Assembly: GCF_000346485.2 (NCBI RefSeq)
Contig: NZ_KQ976354.1
Span: forward strand, 7,364,283-7,428,282
Origin: Scytonema hofmannii PCC 7110
Lineage (GTDB): Bacteria; Cyanobacteriota; Cyanobacteriia; Cyanobacteriales; Nostocaceae
Direction: 5' to 3'
Length of the DNA stretch: 64,000 nt
Below the pieces are notes generated by a model. That model had not been told where the DNA came from and ran no database searches. It worked only from the letters and a program-made list of their open reading frames with translations. Shown one piece after another: positions 15,810 through 24,984 of this stretch (its first letter is position 1; every line of letters starts with the position of its first letter). The translations under genes were made by a program, and so were the position numbers.

Positions 15810-17138
15810 ATGAAAGTTTACGTTGTTAACAAACATGGTCGTCCATTAATGCCTACAACTCCCCGCAAAGCTCGGTTGCTTTTAAATGTTGGCAAAGCCA
15901 ACATTTATTGTCGAGAGCCATTCACTATTCAATTAATTTATGGTTCTAGTGGCTATACTCAAAGAGGAGATTTAGGTATTGATGCTGGCTATCAAAATAT
16001 AGGTTACAGTGTTGTCAATGAAAAAGAAGAATTGATTGGCGGCGAAGTGCAAATGCTACGAGGAATGTCAGAACGCTTGACAGAACGCAAAAAATACCGT
16101 CAGCAGAGAAGAAATAGAAGACGACATCGTGCCTCAAGATTGAATAATCGCAAGTGCAAAGAAGGATGGTTATCCCCAAGCACCCAGCACAAACTTGATA
16201 CTCACCACAAAATTATTGACCTTGTTAAAAGTGTTGTTCCAGTCAAAGAAGTTGTTGTTGAGGTTGCTTCTTTCGACATCCAAAAAATCAAAGACGGCAC
16301 TATTGAAGGTGTAGGTTATCAGCAAGGCGAGCAATACGACTTTGACAATCTTCGTGAGTACATTCTTCATAGAGATGGGCATAAATGCCAGAATCCTAAC
16401 TGCAAAAACAAGTCTTGTGCTCCAATTCTGCAAGTGCATCACATTGGATTCTGGAAAGAAGATAGAACCGATAGACCTGCAAACCTGATAACACTTTGCG
16501 ATAAGTGCCATACCCCCAAAAACCATAAAAAGAACGGATTCTTGTTTGGTTGGGAACCAAAGCTCAATTCATTCAAAGGTGAAACTTTTATGTCCACGGT
16601 GCGGTGGCGCTTAACTCTTGAAGGTGAATATAGAGTAACTTATGGTTACATTACTAAAGGAGTAAGAAGAGATTTCAACATAGAGAAATCTCATCATAAT
16701 GATGCGTTTGTTATCGCAGGTGGAACAACTCAAAGAAGAACAGAACCTTTGATGTTAGAACAAATTAGGCGGAACAAACGCTCAATGGAACAGTTCTATG
16801 ATGCCAAATATATCGATAGTCGAGACGGGTCGATTAAGTCTGGTTCCGAACTATCTTCCGGGCGCAGAACTCGCAACAAGCAAAAGAATGGCGAGAACCT
16901 AAGACTGTACCGAAAACAAAAAACGTCAGATGGACAACGCCGAATCAAAAAACAGCGCTATCGCTATCAACCCAAAGATTTTGTTCAATTTGAAGGAAAA
17001 ATTTATGAAGTCATTGGGATGCAAAACTTAGGCACTGGTGTTAAGTTGAAAAATTATCCTGGTATTAAAAACAAAGTTGTCAATGTTGGCAAAGTTAAAT
17101 CCATAAAAAGAAGGTCGGGTCTGCGTACAAAATTATAA
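15810..17138 (+). CDS. iscB: IscB RNA-guided HNH/RuvC endonuclease
   Basis: 442 residues. An N-terminal PLMP domain (HGRPLMPTTPRKARLLL) precedes RuvC-I with LGIDAG (D58). The arginine-rich bridge helix (about 93-112) follows, then RuvC-II VVVEVASF (E151). The HNH domain has Cys pairs at 193/198 and 230/233 and catalytic H210/H211. RuvC-III is SHHNDAFVIAG (D298), followed by a basic C-terminal domain. All catalytic residues are present, so the enzyme looks active. IscB is the ancestor of Cas9. It cuts DNA guided by omega RNA and helps its element persist. An AGGAATATCC stretch precedes ATG. No frameshift is seen. Confidence 0.92.
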   Translation: MKVYVVNKHGRPLMPTTPRKARLLLNVGKANIYCREPFTIQLIYGSSGYTQRGDLGIDAGYQNIGYSVVNEKEELIGGEVQMLRGMSERLTERKKYRQQRRNRRRHRASRLNNRKCKEGWLSPSTQHKLDTHHKIIDLVKSVVPVKEVVVEVASFDIQKIKDGTIEGVGYQQGEQYDFDNLREYILHRDGHKCQNPNCKNKSCAPILQVHHIGFWKEDRTDRPANLITLCDKCHTPKNHKKNGFLFGWEPKLNSFKGETFMSTVRWRLTLEGEYRVTYGYITKGVRRDFNIEKSHHNDAFVIAGGTTQRRTEPLMLEQIRRNKRSMEQFYDAKYIDSRDGSIKSGSELSSGRRTRNKQKNGENLRLYRKQKTSDGQRRIKKQRYRYQPKDFVQFEGKIYEVIGMQNLGTGVKLKNYPGIKNKVVNVGKVKSIKRRSGLRTKL

Positions 17139-17275
17139 ATTTGGCAACTCCTCAACCACCCCGCTCCCTCACTCGCCTTCGGCAAGTATTGGTCGGAACT
17201 GGTTTCGTCGCTGCCCCAAAATTCATCTCATCGCTCCCCTTACGGATGAGTGAGAGGCTTCTTTTAGATTAAGCT
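17139..17275. other. Right end of the IscB element
   Basis: Non-coding. CCTCACTC (17167-17174) can pair with GAGTGAG (17248-17254), and CTCATC (17227-17232) with GATGAG (17245-17250). Such subterminal hairpins are what Y1 transposases recognise on the single strand. The sequence then ends in GGCTTCTTTTAGATTAAGCT before toxin sequence resumes. Confidence 0.55.
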
Positions 17276-17299
17276 AAATACTGGAAAAATCGTAGATAG
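17276..17299 (+). pseudogene. ParE-type toxin, 3' fragment
   Basis: Reads K-Y-W-K-N-R-R-stop, the usual last residues of this toxin family (Tyr-Trp-Lys then Arg). It continues the frame broken at 15515. It is the right flank of the IscB element and the likely target-adjacent side (AAATAC). Confidence 0.7.
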
Positions 17300-17347
17300 T
17301 CGAAGGTGTATCGGCGCTCTAGACAAAGCATTCTCAATCCAAAATTT

Positions 17348-17357
17348 AAAATGGTAT
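17348..17357. mobile_element. MITE-like family remnant at the dndD stop
   Basis: AAAATGGTAT preceded by TCTCAATCCAAAATTT is the right end of the ATACCAnTTTG element family. The left end was not found, so it is a fragment. The complement of 17357-17359 is the dndD stop codon. Confidence 0.5.
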
Positions 17358-19345
17358 TACCAAAAATACCCTTCTTTAACCGTTGTTTGACGAGTCGATG
17401 AATCATATTGCAGGAGATATTTGCGAGCGATCGCATCATTTTCTTGCAAGGCTTTAAATTCTTTTTCTGCAATTTCTGTATCGGTAGAAAGCAAAATCAC
17501 CTGATGAGAAGCTGAGGGAAAGTAACGCTCAACTAAGTTAGTGCGGTGAGAAGAATCTAGTCTTCCTAACGGAGTATCAATAGCTACTGGCAAGTGATGC
17601 CCGGAAACACGAGCTAATCCCCAAAGGAATGCGATCGCTAAAAGTTGCTTCTCTCCCGCTGATAGACGGTGTTTTGGAACCATCTTACCTTGTAAATCGT
17701 ACAAAGAGAGACCAAAGGTATCAGTATCAATGACTATACGGTGTACTAAATCTGACTTATGTAATAAATAGCGAAAACACTCAGTCACTTCCACTTCCAG
17801 CTTATTAAGTTTTTTCAGAGTTAGGCGTTCGCGGAAAAGCTTGAGAGTCTGTTGAACTTTAGCAGAAGCAGCAATTATATGCTCTTTACTCTTACGGTCA
17901 ATATTTTGGTCTGTATATTTTTTTAAATTCTTTTTTGACTTTTCAATAGCGGCGTCTAATTCAATCAAACAACGTCTTTTTGCTTCATATTCTACTTTGA
18001 TTTCGGCAACTTTATTTTGTGCTTCAGTGTGGACATCATGTAGCTTTTGATATATTTCCGGAGAAGCAGCCGTTTGCAATTGTCTTTCTAATGTTACAAT
18101 CTCCTCTTCTTTTGTTCCAAGAACCCCAAGTTGCTGTTGAGCAGAAGATTTTGCCGCTTCTAAAGAATAACTCATGATATTAGATAGTTGAGCAAGCAAT
18201 TCTGCATCAGCCAATAACCATGCTTCCTCATCATTATTTGAAGCCAATAGCTCGCTTTCCTCTTGAATCAAAAATTTAATTTTATCGAATTTTTCAGATG
18301 ACAAACGTAATTGAGCAATCTTATTAATTAAACGTTCATTTCTTTCCAGTAAAACACTTCGGGCTATTTGTGTTTGTGAAGAGCGAATTTCACTTTCTCC
18401 CGTTTTCTGCACCTGAACAAGTAAAGGTTGAATCAACACCAGTGGTAAAACATCAGCTGCCAATTGACACATAGCTTGACGGACTTGTTCGATTTCTGCA
18501 GTTACTTGTGCTTGCTGTTTTTCTAGCTGACTGCGTTCTCCTGCAATTTTGCCACCTTCTGAAATGAATTTATCAAGAGCTATTGTCTGTTTTTCTTCCG
18601 CCGATTCTAACTTAGATTTAATGTGTTCTAATTGTTCCTGAGTTGCTTGTTTTTCTTCTGTTTGTTGTTGCAGTCTTTGTTCAATTTCTTCCAGATTTGC
18701 CAAGTCTTTTGTATCAGCTAATTCCTTGCGTTTGCGGTTGACTAAAATTTCTAAATCTTCTGCCAAACGTTCTGCCAACTCTAAACCTAAAAGCCCACGA
18801 ATCGCTTCAACAACATTTTGTGGAGGGATTTCCTGTTGTGCTAGTTCTTTTACCTGTTCGCCATCAAACAGAAATAAGTTAGAAATTCCTAAAGGAATAA
18901 GATTTTCAACGTACTCATCCCATATACTAACTAAGCCGATGTCAAGCCATTCGTCGTTTGCACCAATATCCAAAATACCCAAATGGTCTTTCCCATCTTT
19001 GGGATTTTTTTCCCAAGTTCGTACAATACGGTATCTCACTGGCTTGTCATTTTCAATATGTTCAAAAGCCAATTCAATACGAGTTTTCTCGATTGGGGGA
19101 GTGGAACTGCTAACACATTGCGTGAGAAAATCACTGTAACTTAGATTTCCACGAGTAGAACATTGAGCGCGAGGTCCGTACAATGCAAGGCGAATAGCAT
19201 CCATTAAAGTCGTTTTGCCACCACCATTCATTCCACCAAATAAGATAATGGGGCTAGAACTATCATTGTTTCTGGGGTCGAGTTTAATAATTTGACGACC
19301 GTAGTAAGGACCAAAGTTTTGTAATACGAGTTCAAGGAATATCAC
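17357..19345 (-). CDS. dndD: DNA phosphorothioation ATPase DndD
   Basis: 662 residues, standard for this SMC/Rad50-like ATPase. Walker A is GGMNGGGKTTLMDAIRLALYG near residue 38. A long coiled coil (about 200-500) separates the halves. The signature LSAGEKQLLAIAFLWGL and Walker B region PVAIDTPLGRLDSSH lie near 585-625. DndD is thought to supply ATP-driven DNA opening or nicking for sulfur insertion by DndC. It lies 120 bp downstream of dndC, with a MITE-like element in the gap. The stop codon coincides with the end of another MITE fragment. Frame intact. Confidence 0.93.
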   Translation of the reverse strand: MIFLELVLQNFGPYYGRQIIKLDPRNNDSSSPIILFGGMNGGGKTTLMDAIRLALYGPRAQCSTRGNLSYSDFLTQCVSSSTPPIEKTRIELAFEHIENDKPVRYRIVRTWEKNPKDGKDHLGILDIGANDEWLDIGLVSIWDEYVENLIPLGISNLFLFDGEQVKELAQQEIPPQNVVEAIRGLLGLELAERLAEDLEILVNRKRKELADTKDLANLEEIEQRLQQQTEEKQATQEQLEHIKSKLESAEEKQTIALDKFISEGGKIAGERSQLEKQQAQVTAEIEQVRQAMCQLAADVLPLVLIQPLLVQVQKTGESEIRSSQTQIARSVLLERNERLINKIAQLRLSSEKFDKIKFLIQEESELLASNNDEEAWLLADAELLAQLSNIMSYSLEAAKSSAQQQLGVLGTKEEEIVTLERQLQTAASPEIYQKLHDVHTEAQNKVAEIKVEYEAKRRCLIELDAAIEKSKKNLKKYTDQNIDRKSKEHIIAASAKVQQTLKLFRERLTLKKLNKLEVEVTECFRYLLHKSDLVHRIVIDTDTFGLSLYDLQGKMVPKHRLSAGEKQLLAIAFLWGLARVSGHHLPVAIDTPLGRLDSSHRTNLVERYFPSASHQVILLSTDTEIAEKEFKALQENDAIARKYLLQYDSSTRQTTVKEGYFW

Positions 19346-19356
19346 AGTTGTTTCTT

Positions 19357-19446
19357 ATACCATTTTGGATTTTAGATTTTGGATTTTGAATTTTGGATTG
19401 ACAAAGCCTGACATGGGCTTAGTTGCATTGTTTTTCAAACTGGTAT
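19357..19446. mobile_element. MITE-like element, copy C
   Basis: A 90-bp element starting ATACCATTTTG and ending CAAACTGGTAT, with GATTTTGG heptamers, the ATTGACAAAG core and an internal AGCC...GGCT hairpin. It lies between dndC and dndD and should not block read-through, since no T-tract is present. Confidence 0.7.
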
Positions 19447-19465
19447 TAGTCTTTAAATCTGATAG

Positions 19466-21085
19466 CTAATTTTCTATCTTGTCCACATTTTTGGCTTGAA
19501 ACTTAACTTGTCGCCAACTTTGCGATTTGTCCGCTTCCACATTGTTTGTAATAGCAGCGTCACCCAAAGTTAACTGCTTGATCTTAGCAACGTCGCCTTC
19601 GACAACCGCCTCTTTTAAATCTCGTTTCAAATGCGCGTTCTTAACTGCTTCATCTTGGGAACGCGAACTTGTTTCAAAACATTTTTCTAGTGTGTCAAAT
19701 ATTCCCACACGGCGAGTCTTTTTACGGTACTGGCGTTCTGTATCCAAGAGATTTGCCATGAGTTCCAAGTGCATTGCATCCTCACTACAGATTTCTTCAA
19801 GCACCGCCCATTCATCACTACCTAGCAAACTTATCCCAGCGCCAGGACGGGGATCTTTAAAAGCTTCACCCGTGATTTCCTGATAAATTTTGGGTAAGCT
19901 ATCATCAAACTCGTGTCTTTCCTCTAGCCATATACGCCGAATTTCACTCAATTCTTCTATAGAAATAAGCGTAATATCGCGCATATTTTCTGGTGCGGTG
20001 CGACGAATTTGTAATTGAATAGTTAGGAGTTTTCTCAACCAGTCCTCTCTAGCTTCTTTAACATAGGGACCGGGTATCGGCTCAACTGACACTTCTCCAT
20101 CTGAGTTGCGCTCGTACAGTTGTACGTCACCATTTCTACGACGAAAGTCTCGGCGATCGCGGTTTTCTTCAGCATCTAATTCCTTACGGAATTCTAGTAG
20201 AGGTTGTAACCACTCTTTCTCTTCGTCATTTTGAATCATCGCTGCTAGAGATTTATCCTGACTCACTAGCGTACAAACCCAGCATCCAAAACGAGAGCTA
20301 CCACAACTGGGGGTGGATGTATCAACAACTAGAGGACATTCATTATCAGCGCTAGCACCTCTATACATAGCGAATAAGTCCTTATTGCTGTATCCCCAAG
20401 GGTTTTCCCATTGCATCAGATATAGCCAAACTTCATCGTTTCGCCAGTCTTCAATTGGGCTGTAAACAAGGGAGTTTGGTAAGTTCATATTAGGGCTGAG
20501 GCGATCTCGTACCCGCTTGGCTTCCCATTTTTTCATCCTAGCAGCACGATTTGTGCTTTCAGCTTTGCGAGTCCCCAAAACAACAATAGCTTCACCATTG
20601 TTTCTGATAACATCGCGAATAAAACGGTTAGAAGGATTGATTTTGAGACGCTCTGTACACCAACGAAATTTTCCTTTTGGAGCTGGGTATCCTTTACCAA
20701 TAAAACCTACCCAGAATGTTTCTTTAACATCTGGCTGTAGCAGATGAGGTTCTATTGGTATTTGTTGTTCGATAGCTGCTAGTTTCATCTGCTTTAAGGA
20801 ATTGCGTACCCATGCAGATACATAAGGATTTTCTACAAGGGTGTCTGTTGTGATAACGTGTATTGTTTTAGTTCGCTTGTTCGGTGGAAGTTTTGCGATC
20901 GCATTCCACACTAGTTGTAAAGTAGCAGTACTGTCCTTGCCTCCACTGAAACCTAAAACCCAGGGTATTTCGTCTAGACAGTATAACTCTTGGATTTCTT
21001 TGGTTAGCTTTTCTGTGTCTTCTACGAACTCTGCTACAGTACGCTGTCCGTTTACTGATATTTTGCTTTCTGTCATTTCTGACAA
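19466..21085 (-). CDS. dndC: DNA phosphorothioation sulfurtransferase DndC
   Basis: 539 residues, PAPS-reductase/PP-loop family. The PP-loop SGGKDS is at 47-52. CTERLKINPSNRF and GTRKAESTNRA are typical DndC motifs. A Cys cluster (CPLV...CGSSRFGCWVC, about 245-275) fits the 4Fe-4S site. DndC hydrolyses ATP and, with a cysteine desulfurase (DndA or IscS), provides the sulfur that replaces a non-bridging phosphate oxygen in DNA. No dndA lies in the window, so a housekeeping IscS must serve. It is the first gene of the minus-strand dndCDE set, divergent from dndB. Confidence 0.94.
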   Translation of the reverse strand: MSEMTESKISVNGQRTVAEFVEDTEKLTKEIQELYCLDEIPWVLGFSGGKDSTATLQLVWNAIAKLPPNKRTKTIHVITTDTLVENPYVSAWVRNSLKQMKLAAIEQQIPIEPHLLQPDVKETFWVGFIGKGYPAPKGKFRWCTERLKINPSNRFIRDVIRNNGEAIVVLGTRKAESTNRAARMKKWEAKRVRDRLSPNMNLPNSLVYSPIEDWRNDEVWLYLMQWENPWGYSNKDLFAMYRGASADNECPLVVDTSTPSCGSSRFGCWVCTLVSQDKSLAAMIQNDEEKEWLQPLLEFRKELDAEENRDRRDFRRRNGDVQLYERNSDGEVSVEPIPGPYVKEAREDWLRKLLTIQLQIRRTAPENMRDITLISIEELSEIRRIWLEERHEFDDSLPKIYQEITGEAFKDPRPGAGISLLGSDEWAVLEEICSEDAMHLELMANLLDTERQYRKKTRRVGIFDTLEKCFETSSRSQDEAVKNAHLKRDLKEAVVEGDVAKIKQLTLGDAAITNNVEADKSQSWRQVKFQAKNVDKIEN

Positions 21086-21426
21086 ATCCTCATAATTGCT
21101 GGTTACAAATACTTAATTATTGTATATTCTTCACCTTCATTTACTTTTTACTTGTTCCTGACTTTTATAAGCCATTCCTGGCAATGAAAAACATGCTATG
21201 ATTTCTCGAATTTTGCGACTTGCATCACCATTAATATGTGGCTGTTTTTCAAGACATCCATCTTTCAAGAAACACGGGGAGTGGGGAGTAGGGAGCAGGG
21301 AGTGGGAAAAGAGTGTTTCTTTCATTCGTAGGGGTGGTGCGCCGCCCGTGGGACGCTCCTAAGAGTGCTCCTGTTCCCGAAATTAGCTGTAAGTATAACC
21401 CTATATTGCATAAATTAGCACAAATT

Positions 21427-21444
21427 AAAGTTTTTAAAAACTTT
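21427..21444. promoter_or_regulatory. Palindromic operator candidate 1 upstream of dndB
   Basis: AAAGTTTTTAAAAACTTT, an 18-bp perfect palindrome. Its 14-bp core is repeated 63 bp downstream just before the dndB start codon. The paired arrangement suggests a regulator binding site. DndB represses dnd genes in some bacteria, but the site described there differs from this one. Confidence 0.5.
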
Positions 21445-21493
21445 CTTTTTAGATACTCATTTTCTTATATATTTAGCTTCAAGTCTATTTATA

Positions 21494-21507
21494 AGTTTTT
21501 AAAAACT
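21494..21507. promoter_or_regulatory. Palindromic operator candidate 2 upstream of dndB
   Basis: AGTTTTTAAAAACT lies 3 bp before the dndB ATG at 21511. It is the same 14-bp core as site 1. At this position a bound protein could block both transcript elongation and, as RNA, the ribosome site. Confidence 0.5.
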
Positions 21508-21510
21508 AAT

Positions 21511-23109
21511 ATGAAGAACACTCAAGACAACTATAATACTGATATGAGCAGTCAGTATAGAAAACCCCAAGATGAGCATCAAAATTTACTGGCTTCTATG
21601 CTTGATAAGTATCAAGAGGGAACTGACCAGATTTTAGTTCAGAAAACTGAAATGGGCGGTACTCAGGCATATGTTAGTTCTGTCACCCTAGAATGGTTTG
21701 CAAGCCGGGTCAACTTTGCGTCTTACTTACCCTTGTTCCAAAAAAAGTACAATTCCCAGACTGATAACGTCGAGATAGACGCCGAGAGTATTGATGAAAT
21801 TCAACAACGCCCACTAGATTGGTCGCGTCAAGCACCATTGGTTCAGTATTTGGCGACTCGAAAACACCACAAATTCCCACCAGTTCTAGTGGTTATTAGT
21901 AAATCGTGGGTAGACAATCCTGAAGCACCAGAGTGGGACAATGAAGGACGAGCCATAAAACCGACTACTGACTTCACTCCAATCGATAAAGATGGGAAAT
22001 TCGGATTACTTAACATTTCCGAGAAAGATGTAACTATTTATGCCCTAGATGGTCAACATCGATTGATGGGAGTGCAAGGTTTAATAGAGTTGCTTAAAAC
22101 TGGTAAACTGCGGAGATACAGAAAGGATAAAACTCCTTTCGATACCTTCATAATGGTCAACGATTTGCTAGAGCAATACCAAGTTTCGCCGGATTACTTG
22201 GAAAATGTACCTCAAGAAGAAATTGGCATAGAGTTTATTTGTGCGGTTGCTGCAGGTGAAACCCGTGAAGAAGCGAGGCTGCGCGTTAGATCCATCTTTG
22301 TTCACGTCAACCTTATGGCGGTACCTTTGAGTAAAGGTCAACTTGCACAACTGAATGAGGATGATGGTTTTTCTATTGTTGCTAGAAAGATTGCTGTCAC
22401 CCATCCACTGTTAGAACAGTGCGAAGGAAGGAACCCTCGAGTCAATTGGAATAGTGCAACTGTTGCGACAAAATCCACTGTTTTGACAACCCTACAAGCA
22501 CTTAAAGAAATGTCTGAAAGATACTTGGGGCAAAAGTTTTTGCACTGGAAACCTTTGGATAAAGGTTTAATTCCTATGCGACCAGAGAATGAGGAACTTG
22601 AAGAAGGAATCAAGGATTTTCAAACACTGTTTGATTATTTAGCCAGTCTTCCCAGCTACAACATTCTCAAATATGAAGAGACACCTGTTTTACGACACTT
22701 CAGCTTTGAAAAGAATGGAGGTGAAGGAAATATACTTTTCCGTCCTGTTGGTCAAGTTGCTCTAGCTCAAGCTCTTGGTGTTTTAATATTTAAAATAGGA
22801 TTTTCCTTAGAAGACGTATTTAAAAAGCTGCGTAAGTTCGATCGCGAAGGTGGGTTTAGTAGTATGGAGCATCCCAAATCTATTTGGTATGGGGTTTTAT
22901 ACGATCCAAACAAAAAGCGGGTACAGGTTGCTGGACGGGATCTTGCAGCGAAGTTGCTAATCTATATTTTAGGTGGTGTGGAGGATAGTGTTGAACGTGC
23001 TGAATTGCGTAGAGATTTGGTTAAAGCTAGAACTGTTGAAGATAAAACGATAGATTTTGATGGGAAATTCGTTGAACCCAAGCAGTTAGGGATTCCAGCC
23101 ATAATATAA
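21511..23109 (+). CDS. dndB: DNA phosphorothioation regulator/accessory protein DndB
   Basis: About 532 residues from ATG 21511. The frame is open further up to 21313, but that part is repeat and promoter sequence. The hallmark ALDGQHRLMG (D180) defines the DGQHR/DndB family. LFNISEKD-like and PLSKGQLAQLNEDDGFSIVARK segments agree. DndB is not needed for the chemistry; it tunes modification level and represses dnd transcription in characterised systems. It is divergent from dndCDE, the common layout. Two identical palindromes precede it. Confidence 0.88.
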   Translation: MKNTQDNYNTDMSSQYRKPQDEHQNLLASMLDKYQEGTDQILVQKTEMGGTQAYVSSVTLEWFASRVNFASYLPLFQKKYNSQTDNVEIDAESIDEIQQRPLDWSRQAPLVQYLATRKHHKFPPVLVVISKSWVDNPEAPEWDNEGRAIKPTTDFTPIDKDGKFGLLNISEKDVTIYALDGQHRLMGVQGLIELLKTGKLRRYRKDKTPFDTFIMVNDLLEQYQVSPDYLENVPQEEIGIEFICAVAAGETREEARLRVRSIFVHVNLMAVPLSKGQLAQLNEDDGFSIVARKIAVTHPLLEQCEGRNPRVNWNSATVATKSTVLTTLQALKEMSERYLGQKFLHWKPLDKGLIPMRPENEELEEGIKDFQTLFDYLASLPSYNILKYEETPVLRHFSFEKNGGEGNILFRPVGQVALAQALGVLIFKIGFSLEDVFKKLRKFDREGGFSSMEHPKSIWYGVLYDPNKKRVQVAGRDLAAKLLIYILGGVEDSVERAELRRDLVKARTVEDKTIDFDGKFVEPKQLGIPAII

Positions 23110-23677
23110 AATTATAAACTGCGTTTTCTGATATAAGCAGTAACTTTGGAATAAGAATTTGTAGAAATCGATTTATCCGGGTATTAAGGTTTGAAGCAAG
23201 AAGATCGATGTGAATTCTTATGCTTATCTCATGCTGTGCGAACAAACCTCAACAAGAACGGGGTTTAAAACTCCAACTATGTCGGCTTTGCTCGTTTTAG
23301 ATTGGGATCGGAATACCAATACTTAAACTAAATTTCTTCCTTCTTCCTTTATTAAATAAAGACGAGATATTAAGAACTCACAAAACAAGTTTTAACAATA
23401 ACTTTATGTAAACTAAACAAGGAGAAATGAAATCTACTTTCTAATTAGTTACATTAAGATAAGAGCGAATTTATTACTTAACTAGTAACTACTTTGCGTA
23501 TATAGCAATCCTAAATCATTTGTAAAATTCTCTCTTCTGTCTTTTCTTGGCGTTCTTTGCGTCTTAGCGGTTAATAATTTTTCCAACTCAAATAGGATTG
23601 CTAGAGTTATGCTTAAGCTGCCATTTGAAAATTAGTCTCTTGTATTTGTTACGTCTACCAAATTTTATAGGATATTT
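23110..23677. other. Gap between the two DndB-type genes
   Basis: About 570 bp, AT-rich, with no gene seen. Bases 23535-23575 (CTTGGCGTTCTTTGCGTC-like) belong to a dispersed repeat whose reverse complement lies near 44718-44745. The rest holds no recognised motif. Confidence 0.5.
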
Positions 23678-24872
23678 ATGACTTTTTTAACTGAAGATAG
23701 TAACGAGATTATTTCGCCTCAAGATAAAGCTCAGATTAGTACATTAATTGAGCCAATTTTTTCCAAGAATCACCGCGATCGCTGCTACATAGGTCTCATT
23801 TTTCAGCAAGGAAAGAAAGCGGGAGATGTTACAAATCAATGTTCCCGCCAGCGACTTTTCCAGCCTTCTTCAAGCAAAACCATCAACTGGTAACGATCCT
23901 GATTCTGGTAAAAATCGTCCAGAAGTTCAAGGACATACTGAGGAAATTAAAGATTATATTCTTGACCGTGCTCGTAAACAAAAACCTTGGATTTTGGGAA
24001 CACTCACTGCAAATGTCAATCCAAAAGACATAAAAATTATTCAATTGTATCGAAATATGTGTTTGGTGATTATTCGCCGTACAGTTAAGCTAGATATTAC
24101 TGACGGACAGCATAGAAAACGAGCTATTCACGAATTAATGGAAAGCTCTGAAAGCGAGTTAATTGCCGATCATGATTTTCCTATTACTTTAGTTTTAGAA
24201 GGTGATTTTCGCCAGTGCCAAACAGATTTTCGAGACATGGCTCAAACTAGAACGTTAGATAAATCTTTATTGCTATCGTTTGGAGAGTATTCTGGTAGAG
24301 TTGGTATTACTAAAGAATTAATTGACAGAGTACCAATGTTTTCTGGTAAAACAGAAAAGGTTAAATCAACTCCCTCAGCTAAAAATAAGCTAATTTATAC
24401 GATGAATTTTCTAGCTAGATTTGTGAGTTGCGTTTTTACTAATAACCCAAATGATGAACTACAAGATTCTGATGTTACAGAGAATTCTGAATTTTTGGTT
24501 GAATGCCTAAATCAGTTTTTTTCAGAATGCCAAAATACCAAATATATTTTTGCTAAAAGCATTCAAGAATTAACAGTTAATGATATAGTAAATTTTCGAG
24601 AAAATTGTTTACTAGGTGTGAGTGCTGGATTGGAAGTTTTAGGACGTTTACTATACTGCACTTACTCACCTGAAAGCAATTATTTCGATGAAGAAAAAAT
24701 TTCCCAACTAGCACAAATTAATTGGTCAAGAGACTCCGATTTGTGGAGAAATAATATAGTTAGGATAGATCCTCAATCTAAAAATCCAAATAAACCATAT
24801 AAACTAGCAACTGCTGCAAATGCTGTAACTGATGCAGTAAAGATGGTAAAAAATAAACTGGAATGGAGCTAG
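23678..24872 (+). pseudogene. Second DndB-like (DGQHR) gene, interrupted by a one-base frameshift
   Basis: The first frame (23678-23893) gives MTFLTEDSNEIISPQDKAQ and RCYIGLIFQQGKK. The second (from 23826) gives MLQINVPASDF, ITDGQHRKRAIHE and the rest of a DndB-family protein. Removing one G at 23819 would join them in a continuous protein of about 397 residues. Both halves look conserved, so the break is recent, or a sequencing error. If translated from ATG 23826 the shorter form would still hold DGQHR. Family: DndB-like, same strand as dndB. The paralogue may respond to a different signal. Confidence 0.75.
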
Positions 24873-24916
24873 CTTATTAGTTACAGCAGATTACAACTAA
24901 GTGAGGTCAGATTGTT

Positions 24917-24944
24917 GTAAGGGCGCAATGCCTTGCGCCCCTAC
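24917..24944. repeat. GC-rich hairpin between convergent genes
   Basis: Arms GTAAGGGCGCAA and TTGCGCCCCTAC with a TGCC loop. A related hairpin is at 32899-32927. Placed between the 3' ends of the DndB-like gene and dnd-associated protein 4, it could act as a two-way terminator, though it lacks a long T-tract. Confidence 0.6.
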
Positions 24945-24984
24945 CGATGTACTTCATTTACCTGAACATAATATAAGCTACAAC

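Larger units (their letters stand above)
15516..17275 (+). mobile_element. IscB-encoding IS200/IS605-like element, non-autonomous (no TnpA)
   Basis: The boundaries come from the split ParE toxin. Its reading frame stops making sense after GAA at 15513-15515 (CGT at 15516 may be either host or element) and resumes as TAC TGG AAA AAT CGT at 17279. The element is thus about 1.76 kb with no target duplication, as expected for IS200/IS605 transposition. A left hairpin (15529-15554) is followed by GGCTTCTT, and the right end has CCTCACTC...GAGTGAG and CTCATC...GATGAG stems, also followed by GGCTTCTT. There is no Y1 transposase gene, so movement would need one in trans. Confidence 0.78.
21086..21510. 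other. dndC-dndB divergent intergenic region
   Basis: About 425 bp holding the promoters for dndC (leftward) and dndB (rightward). A GGGAGTA heptamer array lies at 21276-21303 and a GC-rich inverted-repeat remnant at 21330-21380. Two copies of the palindrome AGTTTTTAAAAACT lie near the dndB end. A minus-strand open frame at 21137-21325 shows no recognisable protein and was not called. Confidence 0.6.

Noticed and set aside
16170-16526. Antisense open frame inside iscB
   Set aside because: No protein-like composition and fully within a well-supported gene.
15516-17275. Possible full IS605 with TnpA and TnpB
   Set aside because: Only one gene is present and it has an HNH insertion and PLMP domain, so it is IscB, not TnpB; no Y1 transposase is found.
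17276-17299. Reading the right flank of the IscB element as a MITE left end
   Set aside because: ATACTGGAAAAAT does not fit ATACCAnTTTG, whereas YWKNRR-stop fits the interrupted toxin.
21137-21325. Minus-strand open frame (62 codons) upstream of dndC
   Set aside because: Its first third comes from a heptamer array and the remainder matches nothing I recognise; no ribosome site.
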